Of a stretch of 64,000 nucleotides of DNA, positions 43,709-52,524 are shown piece by piece. The DNA is from Sphingobacterium oryzagri (GTDB lineage: Bacteria; Bacteroidota; Bacteroidia; Sphingobacteriales; Sphingobacteriaceae). The stretch lies in NCBI RefSeq assembly GCF_028736175.1, contig NZ_CP117880.1, positions 3,410,001-3,474,000 of the forward strand. The letters run 5' to 3'. The first letter of the stretch is position 1; each line of letters begins with the position of its first letter. A program made the translations under genes and the position numbers. The notes beneath the pieces were generated by a model. That model saw only the letters and a list, made by a program, of their open reading frames with translations, was not told the DNA's origin and ran no database searches.

Positions 43709-44404
43709 ATGAATACCACCGAAAAGAAGCATGAAATCAAGATGGTTGTTTGTGATATGGCAGGCACTACGGTAGAGGAAAATAATCTCGTTTACAAAAC
43801 ACTTAAGAAAGCAATTAACCATTTCGGGTATGCCGTTAGTCTGGATGTCGTATTGGAAAAAGGCGCTGGCAAGGAAAAGAAGCAGGCAATCGATGCTATT
43901 TTAAGATCGTTGGGCAAAGAACTTCCAGAAGCTGATTTGCAGGAAATTTTTGATTTCTTTCTGGGTGAATTGGAATCTGCCTATCAAAAGGCGGTCGTAA
44001 CCCCGCAAAATGACGCTAATCTTTTTTTCAAAACGCTTAGAGAAAGCAACATTTTTATCGTGCTGAACACAGGATACGATAAAAAAACAGCGGAGACACT
44101 CATCGACCGTTTGGACTGGAAAATAGGTCGTGACATCGATGCATTGATTACAGCAGACGACGTGCCGCGCAATCGGCCTTATCCGGACATGATTCAGCGG
44201 GCTATGGATCTACTTGCTATCGATTCCAGTTTATCGGTTATGAAAGTAGGTGATTCCCAAATCGATATTGCCGAAGGCCAAAATGCGGGTTGCGGACTTA
44301 GTATCGGTATTACAACGGGTGCGCACACGGCTGCACAGCTTCGTGAAGCCAACCCGGATTATATTGTAGACAATTTATTGGATATTTTACCTTTAATCAA
44401 TTGA
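43709..44404 (+). CDS. Phosphonatase-like HAD hydrolase (TIGR03351-type)
   Basis: A 231-residue cytosolic HAD-superfamily enzyme. The nucleophile motif DMAGTTVEE starts at D16; the last motif VGDSQIDIAEGQNAG is near 185-199. The DxAGT form rather than DxDGT is characteristic of phosphonoacetaldehyde hydrolase and its TIGR03351 relatives, which are thought to cleave C-P bonds of phosphonate aldehydes. Lysines in the cap region (EKGAGKEKKQAID) could act like the Schiff-base lysine of phosphonatase, but I cannot identify it. The FAD oxidase gene follows after four bases, so they are one operon. Confidence 0.85.
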   Translation: MNTTEKKHEIKMVVCDMAGTTVEENNLVYKTLKKAINHFGYAVSLDVVLEKGAGKEKKQAIDAILRSLGKELPEADLQEIFDFFLGELESAYQKAVVTPQNDANLFFKTLRESNIFIVLNTGYDKKTAETLIDRLDWKIGRDIDALITADDVPRNRPYPDMIQRAMDLLAIDSSLSVMKVGDSQIDIAEGQNAGCGLSIGITTGAHTAAQLREANPDYIVDNLLDILPLIN

Positions 44405-44408
44405 TAAT

Positions 44409-45569
44409 ATGCAACATAAAAAGTATGATTTAATAGTTGTTGGAGGCGGTATACTGGGTACTTTTCATGCTTACCACGCACTAACCAACGGACTGGAAGT
44501 GCTTCATCTTGAAAAAGACAACTTTCCTGTCGGTTCAACCGTGCGTAATTTTGGACAGGTTGTACCATCGGGTATGGAGGGCGACTGGTTTTCATACGGC
44601 GTTCGCGGCCTGGAAATCTACCAAAGCATCCAGCAGGAATTCGACATTTCTGTTCGGCAAAATGGAAGCTTCTACATTGCATCCGACGACGAAGAAACGC
44701 AGATCATTCATGAACTGGCGGCACATTACGATAGCCTGGGTTATGACCACGCTTTGTGGAGCAAAACACAAATACGCGAAAGGTTTCCTCTTATACGCGA
44801 TACCTATCCGACAGAGGCGATTGTGTTTCCGCAGGAATTGAGTGTAGAACCAGAAAACATGATCAGACGATTGCATACCTACTTAAAGCAGCGGTTTTCT
44901 ACATACCATTTAGAATACAACTGTACGGCTCTTCATTGTGAAAGTACTTCCTCGCACGTCACGGTTTCCTGCACAAATCAACAACGCTTTGAAGCGGAGA
45001 AAGTGATTATCTGTAACGGTTATGAATTTAAATTACTTTTCCGGGAGCTTTTTGAAGATAGCGGCCTCGAAATTAGTAAACTACAGATGCTACGCAGCAA
45101 ACCGTTACCAGATATGAAGCTTCCGGGAAATATTTTGACCGGCTTGACTATCCGACGCTATGAAAGTTTTGAAGCTTATTGCCCCTCTTTTCGCAGCATG
45201 ACTATACCTGCGCATTATGAAGAATTGAAAAAATGGGGTATTCACATCTTGTTTAAACAAGCGGTAGATGGTAGTATCATTATTGGAGATTCGCATGAAT
45301 ATGCATTAGGCACCCAATTTGAAGAGTTAGGTTTCAGTATCAACGACCACATTAATAAACTGATGCTAGAAGAAGCAAATCGCATTATACCGATACAACA
45401 CGATCAGATAGCGACGTCTTGGGCGGGCTTTTATGCACAACATAAAAACCATATTGTAGAGCATGATGTGGATGATAGAATACATATACGCACGGGCATT
45501 GGCGGCAAAGGAATGACAGCCAGCGCGGGCTACGCGGAGCAAAGCATCAACAAGATTTACAACAATTAA
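44409..45569 (+). CDS. TIGR03364-type FAD-dependent oxidoreductase (aminophosphonate oxidase-like)
   Basis: A 386-residue member of the glycine/D-amino-acid oxidase (DAO) superfamily. The FAD-binding motif VVGGGILGTFHAYHA spans about 10-24, and NFGQVVPSG near 48-56 is typical of the TIGR03364 clade. In that clade genes co-occur with TIGR03351 phosphonatase-like genes, as they do here, and a role in oxidising aminophosphonates such as N-methylated 2-aminoethylphosphonate has been proposed. The end GIGGKGMTASAGYAEQSI is the C-terminal FAD-binding segment. Confidence 0.85.
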   Translation: MQHKKYDLIVVGGGILGTFHAYHALTNGLEVLHLEKDNFPVGSTVRNFGQVVPSGMEGDWFSYGVRGLEIYQSIQQEFDISVRQNGSFYIASDDEETQIIHELAAHYDSLGYDHALWSKTQIRERFPLIRDTYPTEAIVFPQELSVEPENMIRRLHTYLKQRFSTYHLEYNCTALHCESTSSHVTVSCTNQQRFEAEKVIICNGYEFKLLFRELFEDSGLEISKLQMLRSKPLPDMKLPGNILTGLTIRRYESFEAYCPSFRSMTIPAHYEELKKWGIHILFKQAVDGSIIIGDSHEYALGTQFEELGFSINDHINKLMLEEANRIIPIQHDQIATSWAGFYAQHKNHIVEHDVDDRIHIRTGIGGKGMTASAGYAEQSINKIYNN

Positions 45570-45592
45570 TGGGCATAGCGCCCTACCATTCA

Positions 45593-45633
45593 AACAATAA
45601 ATGCCCATCCTATAAAGACGGGCATTTGTTGTT
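45593..45633. terminator. Bidirectional terminator between convergent phosphonate genes
   Basis: The 14-bp arms at 45593-45606 (ending AAATGCCC) and 45620-45633 (starting GGGCATTT) pair with one wobble. T-rich tails are on both sides. It ends both the FAD oxidase gene (plus) and the DUF5690 gene (minus). Confidence 0.75.
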
Positions 45634-45674
45634 TTCGCATGTACTATTTTGCTGTACAAGCAAATTAAAGTTGA

Positions 45675-46991
45675 TCACACTTGTTTAGCTAAACCCACGC
45701 CATTAACGGCTACAGGAGTTTCACTTCGCTTATTCCGAAAATACAGCAGAGAGAATATGACGGAAATACTGCCCAATACAGCAGCAAATAATAAGGCTTG
45801 CTGAAAGAATGATCCCCAACTGGTTTTTACCAATCCCAATTCGCGAATTAACAGAACGGAAACACTACCCAAATAGCCGACAGAATCTGCCATATACATC
45901 AAAAAACCGATATTTCCTTTAACCTTAAAGGTAGCTAGGAAACGTTCAAAAAATATAGCGTTAAATGGTATGTAAACCATGTACATACCCAGGCCGGTTA
46001 AGACCATCCAATACACATTGCTGATCCACGCTTCCTGAAAGAAATACGTAGCTGCGCCGATCAGGATACAACCTAAAAATAGCATGAAATGAATGCAGGT
46101 GAACGCCTTCATATTACTTTTAATGCCGATCAGTAAGCTCATGCATACCAAAACAACAAAGGCTATTGTCGAGTCGGTTTGCACATAAATAAAACGTGCA
46201 CTTACACCAATATCAGACCATATTTCCACTTCAAAATTATCACGAATATCACGCAACACACTAAATAGCAAATAAGTGAAAATTACGATAATCAAACCCG
46301 GCAAAAATTTTCGCACAAAATTTATACGTTCCTGGTGCGTCATAGGCTTCCTTTCGCTGCGCAATTGCTTATCCCGGCTATCGGGAGCCGGCGAAATTTC
46401 CAGCAGCAGCACAAAACCAAGCATGGGCAGCGCGAATAACAAGCCCATACAAAAAGGCATCCATTGCTCGGAGACGGAAAAACTGCCGATGAGGACTTGT
46501 GCAAGCGTTTTTACGAAACCAGATGCAAACACCAAGCTCACGCTCATCACCGCGGCCAGAAATTCTGTCGTACGCCGACCTTCCAGATAAGAAAAAACAA
46601 TACCCCAAATCATGCCGAGCGGCAGTCCGTTCAAAAACATACACGCAATATTATAAGGCGCCGGAATCAAGGCAAATCCTAATAACGCCAGCCAGGCAAT
46701 ACCAATGAGTGCCAGTAATTTTAAACCACGGCTTCGGCTATCAAGCTCCGATACAAATTTAATCCCGTAGAATTTACTGAGCATGTATCCCAACACTTGC
46801 ACGATGACGAGCCAGACTTTGTAATCTACTGTAAAAAACGTCATATCCGAAAAAACTGCTGCTGTAAATGCTTTTCTATAGGCGTACATACTGGTGTAGC
46901 AACCAAAAGCAGCCAAGGCTAACAGCAGCATTTGTAAGACGTAGGGCACGCGCGCGTATCGGGATCTCCAATGATTAAATAAGCTATGCAT
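45675..46991 (-). CDS. DUF5690 family membrane transporter (MFS-like), candidate phosphonate permease
   Basis: A 438-residue integral membrane protein with about 12 hydrophobic segments. Motifs fit MFS-type carriers: VLGYMLSKFYGIKFVSELDSRSRG after the second segment corresponds to the loop 2-3 motif, and FLNGLPLGMIWGIVFSYLEGRRTTE to the fourth and fifth segments. I recognise it as DUF5690, whose substrate is not established. The start overlaps the aminotransferase end by eight bases. Next to phosphonate-type enzymes it is the only transporter gene in the cluster, so it is the best candidate for uptake of the aminophosphonate. Confidence 0.8.
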   Translation of the reverse strand: MHSLFNHWRSRYARVPYVLQMLLLALAAFGCYTSMYAYRKAFTAAVFSDMTFFTVDYKVWLVIVQVLGYMLSKFYGIKFVSELDSRSRGLKLLALIGIAWLALLGFALIPAPYNIACMFLNGLPLGMIWGIVFSYLEGRRTTEFLAAVMSVSLVFASGFVKTLAQVLIGSFSVSEQWMPFCMGLLFALPMLGFVLLLEISPAPDSRDKQLRSERKPMTHQERINFVRKFLPGLIIVIFTYLLFSVLRDIRDNFEVEIWSDIGVSARFIYVQTDSTIAFVVLVCMSLLIGIKSNMKAFTCIHFMLFLGCILIGAATYFFQEAWISNVYWMVLTGLGMYMVYIPFNAIFFERFLATFKVKGNIGFLMYMADSVGYLGSVSVLLIRELGLVKTSWGSFFQQALLFAAVLGSISVIFSLLYFRNKRSETPVAVNGVGLAKQV

Positions 46992-48363
46992 GGCTTGCTC
47001 CTTCCTTCAAAATCACCGTGGCCAACGCAGCTTCCAAAATATCGAGTGCCGCTGCCAACGCATCTTTTGTGATAATCAAAGGCGGATAAAGCGATAAAAT
47101 ATTGCCGTCAGACACCTTTAAACTAAGTCCGTTGTGCAAACAGCCATACAGCACGTCTGTCGCTGCAGTTGTAGCTTTTTCCTTCGTCGATCTATCGTTG
47201 ACGAGCTCCACCGCCCAAAGTAACCCCACGCCTCGAACATCGCCCACAATCGAATACTTTTCTTTAAAACTTAACAAACGGGATTGCATATAAGCAGACA
47301 ATACCTGCACATGAGCCAGCGTTTTCTCCTGCTCCATAAAATCGAGCGCTGCCAAAGCCGCAGCTGCGCCTAGCGGACTTTTTTCATGCGTAAAATGCCC
47401 TAAAGATATATCGGCCGCTACATTGTAGATTTCTTTGCAGACAATAGCTGCTAAGGGCATAATGCCTGCGCCCAGGCCTTTGCCCAATACCAAAATATCC
47501 GGCTCAATGCCGGTCTGCTCATAGGCAAACATTGTTCCGGTTCGGCCCATACCGATCGGAATTTCATCCAATATTAACAAAACACCATATCGGTCACAAA
47601 TCTCCCGTACTCGTTTCCAATAAGCCTTTGACGGTACATGTACCGTTGTACTGCGCACGGTTTCCAGCACAAAAGCGCCAATGTCGCCTTCTTTATGCAG
47701 CACATATTCCAAATAATCAGCATAAGCCAAATCGGCTTGTTCTTGTTCGGCTTTATACCACAAACCGCGATACGTATCGACAGGCGGAACGTGTAAACTT
47801 CCCGGCAACAACGGTCCTAAACCGCGTTGAAAAACCTCTTCTCCGCCCAACGCGATACTATCCATAGACGCACCGTGGAAAGAATCGTACAAGGCGATCG
47901 TTTTATGCTTTCCGGTGTATACTCGCGCTATTTTTAGCGCCATACTAATAGCCGATGTGCCCCCCGGCGCAAAAAGCACCCGCGTGAGCGCCTGATTCGT
48001 TAATGCGATCAATCGTTCGGCGAGCGCTACAATCGGACGGTTGGTAAACCTACGCGGACAAAATGCCAAGCTATCCAACTGCGCTTTGACACGTTCTATT
48101 ATATAGCGGTTGTTATATCCCAGCTGATGCACGTTGTTACCATGAAAATCCATATACGATTTACCAGCCTCGTTATACAAATAAATATCATTCGAGCTAC
48201 GTAACACATCCAGGCAAGGCGTGGATAACGCCTGATGTAGAAAACAATCTTCGTCTCGGCGCAGTATCTCACGCGTCTCGCCAGTGGAGATATTATTATC
48301 CCACGCCTGACGTGCCTCATTTAAGTTTGTATCTCCTTCGGTATCTAAATATGCTGTATCCAT
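46984..48363 (-). CDS. Class III aminotransferase-fold PLP enzyme, possible hydroxy-aminophosphonate lyase
   Basis: 459 residues from the ATG at 48363 (MDTAYLDTEGDT). A longer frame starting at 48531 adds 56 hydrophobic, Cys-rich residues that do not belong to the family. PLP-enzyme features are FAPGGTSAISMALKIAR, the aspartate block LLILDEIPIGMGRTG and the lysine in ILVLGKGLGAGIMP. In the same fold are aminotransferases and phospholyases, including the (R)-1-hydroxy-2-aminoethylphosphonate ammonia-lyase PbfA. The neighbours (phosphonatase-like HAD, TIGR03364 oxidase) favour the latter, but ordinary aminotransferase activity is not excluded. Confidence 0.8.
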   Translation of the reverse strand: MDTAYLDTEGDTNLNEARQAWDNNISTGETREILRRDEDCFLHQALSTPCLDVLRSSNDIYLYNEAGKSYMDFHGNNVHQLGYNNRYIIERVKAQLDSLAFCPRRFTNRPIVALAERLIALTNQALTRVLFAPGGTSAISMALKIARVYTGKHKTIALYDSFHGASMDSIALGGEEVFQRGLGPLLPGSLHVPPVDTYRGLWYKAEQEQADLAYADYLEYVLHKEGDIGAFVLETVRSTTVHVPSKAYWKRVREICDRYGVLLILDEIPIGMGRTGTMFAYEQTGIEPDILVLGKGLGAGIMPLAAIVCKEIYNVAADISLGHFTHEKSPLGAAAALAALDFMEQEKTLAHVQVLSAYMQSRLLSFKEKYSIVGDVRGVGLLWAVELVNDRSTKEKATTAATDVLYGCLHNGLSLKVSDGNILSLYPPLIITKDALAAALDILEAALATVILKEGASHA

Positions 48364-48387
48364 TTTTCGAGCGCTAAAGTTTAACAA

Positions 48388-48406
48388 TACTAAACAAAGT
48401 TTATTA
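48388..48406 (-). promoter_or_regulatory. Second copy of the candidate operator, before the aminotransferase gene
   Basis: ATACTAAACAAAGTTTATT contains the inverted repeat TAAAC AAA GTTTA and matches the motif at 43648-43666 base for base over ATACTAAACAAA and GTTTAT. It lies 25-43 bases upstream of the start at 48363, suggesting both units answer to one regulator, probably the XRE-cupin protein. Confidence 0.45.
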
Positions 48407-48658
48407 AAACATGATAATTGCAATATTAACAAATCGTTAAGAAGCGACACCGAGCAAACCGATGATACGGGCATTATACATACGTAAAAGCGGAAGATTG
48501 CGCTGAAATGATTAATTAAAGAAAAATACACCTATAGAAACCGTAATGTGCAAGCAAAAGGTAACGGAGATCATTTGCGAAATAGCAAAAAATAGCTTAG
48601 TTTTAAAATGACAAAAAATACCACTAGTCACCTGTCTTTAACCTTGTGAAGATGAATC

Positions 48659-48701
48659 CAATTGTCTGATCCGTTAAGAAAGTGACCGGGGCAGACAATT
48701 G
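48659..48701. other. 10-bp perfect inverted repeat in a long noncoding region
   Basis: CAATTGTCTG (48659-48668) and CAGACAATTG (48692-48701), 23 bases apart, could form a stem-loop. It is preceded by ATCC and followed by TGGGAT, which extend the pairing with a bulge. No coding frame overlaps it. It might be part of a noncoding RNA or the remnant of a mobile element. Confidence 0.45.
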
Positions 48702-49461
48702 TGGGATAGGGCAACGGTAGTTCATATGCTGTATTACTTGAAGTCGCCAAAGCTGGTTACTTTGGCCTTACCAAAGCCTTTCCCCCTTTGCCTGTTTTTA
48801 CTGTAGACCGCTGCTTTAAACAAAATTTTTCTGGGAAATAAAAGCTTTCTGCTGCGAACAAATCATGCAACGTCAATAGATGACGTGCTCCTTCTCAAAT
48901 CAATCACTGGCGTCCATTCCAAAAAAACTTCTAAAATATCGCAGGCACGCGCATTAAGCTTGGTTTGACTCGGTTAAAAAATACGTTCTGCAGAAATAAT
49001 ATTAACCCACCAGCATCTCCACAGCCTAATAAAAAATCTGATAAAAACAACATGATTTACGCTACTTAATATAACAGCTCGTTTATTTTATAACATCCTA
49101 TCATAATTGCGATTAAAACAACAGAAATCGACAAAAATAGAATACAAAATTTAAAATATAATATGTATTCTACTTTACATTAGCCTACCAACGAAGGCGA
49201 CAAACCTTAAAACAACCAATAAACATTCATCGATCATGTTTTTGAAACAAAAAAATTACAAACATATTGGTTTAAAAGAATTTTATACTATTTTAGCATT
49301 ACATAGCTGTAAGAATCACCTAAATACGACGTATAAAAGGATTTCGAAATAACATTCACAATGGTTAATCCAATTAATTTAAAATACAACCTTAGCACGG
49401 TACAAGCTACGCATGATTTTTTTTGACTTTAACTACATAAACGTTCTTCTAAACTTTCATT
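48702..49461. other. Noncoding region before the SusC gene
   Basis: About 760 bases with no credible open frame, increasingly A+T-rich towards the SusC start. It very likely holds the SusC promoter, but I find no convincing TTG-N17-23-TAnnTTTG pair. CCAAAG/CTTTGG segments near 48748-48776 can form small hairpins. Confidence 0.4.
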
Positions 49462-52400
49462 ATGAGCAAAACACTCAGTCTATTGGTATTTTGGCTAATG
49501 ACGATTTCATTAGCGATCGGACAGCAGCGCTCCCTTAAAGGAACCGTTGTCGATTTACAGACCAACTCGCCGGTTAGCGGGGCTACGGTCAAAATTCAAC
49601 CCGGAACAGCGGCAACATCGACGGATGAAAACGGAAGTTTTTCCATTGAGGTAGGTCCCGGGGCAGCCAGCATAATTGTCAGCGCGATTGGTTATCAACC
49701 CCTGCAACAACAGCTCAGCGCACTGGAAAACGACATCGTTCTTAAAATAGCGCCAGAGTCATCTACGCTGGATGATGTCGTCGTGACAGCGCTCGGTGTG
49801 CAGCGTAAGTCTAAAAGCCTGACGTACTCCACGCAAGTAGTGCGTGGTGAAGAACTCACCAAAGTCAAAGATGCTAACCCGATGAACAACCTAACGGGAA
49901 AAGTATCAGGGATGCAAATCAACCGTAGCTCTTCCGGTATTGGTGGTTCCGTAAACATTATTCTGCGAGGTTTTAAATCCAACCGTAGCAACCAGCCGCT
50001 TTATGTTATTGACGGTCTGCCAATCGCTAATACCGATGGTAGCGGATCAGAAGGTGCATTTGGTGGCGGAACGGATCGCGGAGATATCCTCAGCACCTTA
50101 AATGCTGACGACATCGCGAGCATCAACGTATTAAAAGGCGCCTCGGCATCAGCGCTTTACGGTAGCCAGGGTGCAAACGGAGCCATTATGATTACGACCA
50201 AAAAAGGTGCGGAAGGAAGCCTCAAAATCGATTTATCAAGTGGATTTACAGCAGACCAGGCGTTTTATTTGCCGAAACTGCAATACCGTTACGGACAAAC
50301 ATCGGACGGTAGCGAGGAAAGCTGGGGAACACCGGGTACTTTCGAAGATCCGGTAAAAGATTTTTACAATACCGGAACCACCTTTATCAACACGCTAGCC
50401 TTAAGCGGTGGGACAAACAAGATGCAGAACTATTTTTCATATGCGAACACCTCGAACAACGGGATACTGCCTACGAACACCTTCGGCCAGCATAGTGCTA
50501 CTTTTCGAAACTCAACCAATTTCTTCGAAAACAAAATATCTTTTGATGGAAGTTTGATGTATTCTCGACAAGATATTCACAACAGACCGACTTCTGGCCT
50601 TTACTTTAGTCCGATATCGGGACTTTATCTCTTTCCTCGTGGACAAAACTTTGATCGTTACCGGAATTTCGAATATTTTTCGGGAGGTAGAAACCTGTAT
50701 CTGCAAGATTGGTGGAACATCAATGCTGATGCGGGACTAACAGGCACACATCACCAACAAAATCCTTTTTGGGTGCTGAACCGTAACCCAACAGACCAAA
50801 CACGCGATAATATTATTGGCCAGGCTCAGCTACGCTTTCAATTAACAGACTGGCTATCGCTAAGTACGCGCGGAACATTAAATAAACGTTGGGACAAATG
50901 GGAACGTCGCGTGTATGCTGGAACGCAAGGTGTATTATCAGGACAGACTATCGACGGTATACTGCCGGATAACGGTCGGTATATGCGCGAAGCGAGCGAA
51001 AGCACCGCCATTTATGGTGATATCTTGTTAATTGGTAACAAACAGTTTGCTGATCAATGGGATCTGAATTTTACCGCCGGAAGCTCCATCAACGATGTAC
51101 GCTCAAGCGGCTGGATTTTAAACCAACAACGCCTGGCTGTGGCCAACGTATTTCGATTGAGTAACATCTATCGCGAAGCACCAATTACCAATTTGGATGA
51201 AAACATTGGCCGCAGACAGATTCAGTCGCTTTTTGCATCGGCCAATCTGGGATTTCAGGAAAAAATATATGTAGATTTTACCGCAAGAAATGACTGGGCC
51301 TCTACCCTAGCCTTTACACCAAACACGAAACAAGGTTATTTCTATTGGTCTGCGGGTGTGTCTGCAGTTATTTCCGATCTGGTTAAACTGCCTGATTTTA
51401 TTAGCTACAGCAAGCTCCGCCTATCCTATGCGCAGGTGGGGAATGATGTAGCTTTATATTCAACTTATCCGGTAAACAGCTTAAGTACAGGTATTTTAAC
51501 GCCTAATGTATCGGGAGCTTATCTTAATCAGCCTTTAAGGCCCGAAATAAGTCGTAGTTACGAACTCGGATATGAAGGCCGGTTTTGGAACGATCGTGTA
51601 AATCTGGATCTCGCCCTTTACAAAACAAATACCACCGATCAATATTTTTCATACCAGGGCCCGGTGGGTGTTGTGAATACTACCGTATTTCTGAATGCTG
51701 GAAATGTAGAAAACAAAGGAATAGAAGCCGCCATTAATATTGATGCGATCAAAAAAGAGAATTTTACTTGGAACACTGGCATAAACTTTACGGCAAATCG
51801 AAATAAAATTCTTGAATTGGCACCAAACCTCGGCGAGACCTATGCTATTGGAGGCAATTTCAACGTATTACGTTTGGGTGGATCTTTTGGTGATTTCTGG
51901 GCTCGTACCTTTTTACGTGACGAAAACGGTACGATCATCGTGGATGAAACCGGAAGGCCACAGATCGGTCCGGAGGGTTATATCGGTAACAATGTGCCGA
52001 AATCTATCATTGGCTGGAACAATAGTTTCAGCGTTGGAAAATTTGGCGTAAGTTTCACGATAGATGGACGCTTTGGAGGCGAAGTGATTAGTATCACCGA
52101 TGGATACCTGAATTCTTTTGGCGCCAGTGAAGCCAGTGCAGCTGCTCGCGATGCGGGCGGTGTAGATATTCCTGCGGTGCTTGCCGATGGAACGCCTTGG
52201 GAAGGCCGCCTTCCTGCACAGGCTTATTACACAGCTGTTGGAAACCGCGACGGCATTATCGAAGGACAAGTCTACAGCGCCACCAATATTCGCATGCGCG
52301 AAATATCTGTTAGCTATAAACTACCTGTAAAGTGGCAAAAGATACAGCAGGCGAGTATTTCGTTGACCGGCAGAAACTTGTTTTTCTTTAGAAACGATGC

Positions 52401-52512
52401 ACCTTACGATCCTGAACTGAATACGACAACCGGTGTAGGTGCACAAGGCTACGATAGCTTTGCCTTGCCGACAACCCGCAGCATTGGTGCTAACTTAAAA
52501 GTGACATTTTAA
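49462..52512 (+). CDS. SusC/RagA-type TonB-dependent receptor
   Basis: A 1016-residue outer-membrane receptor. It has a signal peptide (ending LAIGQ) and a CarboxypepD_reg-like domain at about 23-98 (LKGTVVDLQTNSPVSGATVKI). The SusC box LDDVVVTALGVQRK follows at about 103-116, then the plug (ending near 240) and the barrel, which ends in F. It imports oligomeric nutrients held by the SusD partner encoded 12 bases downstream. No ECF sigma/anti-sigma pair and no degradative enzyme genes are adjacent, so the ligand cannot be read from context. Confidence 0.93.
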   Translation: MSKTLSLLVFWLMTISLAIGQQRSLKGTVVDLQTNSPVSGATVKIQPGTAATSTDENGSFSIEVGPGAASIIVSAIGYQPLQQQLSALENDIVLKIAPESSTLDDVVVTALGVQRKSKSLTYSTQVVRGEELTKVKDANPMNNLTGKVSGMQINRSSSGIGGSVNIILRGFKSNRSNQPLYVIDGLPIANTDGSGSEGAFGGGTDRGDILSTLNADDIASINVLKGASASALYGSQGANGAIMITTKKGAEGSLKIDLSSGFTADQAFYLPKLQYRYGQTSDGSEESWGTPGTFEDPVKDFYNTGTTFINTLALSGGTNKMQNYFSYANTSNNGILPTNTFGQHSATFRNSTNFFENKISFDGSLMYSRQDIHNRPTSGLYFSPISGLYLFPRGQNFDRYRNFEYFSGGRNLYLQDWWNINADAGLTGTHHQQNPFWVLNRNPTDQTRDNIIGQAQLRFQLTDWLSLSTRGTLNKRWDKWERRVYAGTQGVLSGQTIDGILPDNGRYMREASESTAIYGDILLIGNKQFADQWDLNFTAGSSINDVRSSGWILNQQRLAVANVFRLSNIYREAPITNLDENIGRRQIQSLFASANLGFQEKIYVDFTARNDWASTLAFTPNTKQGYFYWSAGVSAVISDLVKLPDFISYSKLRLSYAQVGNDVALYSTYPVNSLSTGILTPNVSGAYLNQPLRPEISRSYELGYEGRFWNDRVNLDLALYKTNTTDQYFSYQGPVGVVNTTVFLNAGNVENKGIEAAINIDAIKKENFTWNTGINFTANRNKILELAPNLGETYAIGGNFNVLRLGGSFGDFWARTFLRDENGTIIVDETGRPQIGPEGYIGNNVPKSIIGWNNSFSVGKFGVSFTIDGRFGGEVISITDGYLNSFGASEASAAARDAGGVDIPAVLADGTPWEGRLPAQAYYTAVGNRDGIIEGQVYSATNIRMREISVSYKLPVKWQKIQQASISLTGRNLFFFRNDAPYDPELNTTTGVGAQGYDSFALPTTRSIGANLKVTF

Positions 52513-52524
52513 CTTTCCAAGAAG

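Noticed and set aside
48364..48531. N-terminal extension of the aminotransferase-like gene to 48531
   Set aside because: The added 56 residues are hydrophobic and Cys-rich, unlike the cytosolic family. The extension also covers the candidate operator at 48388-48406.
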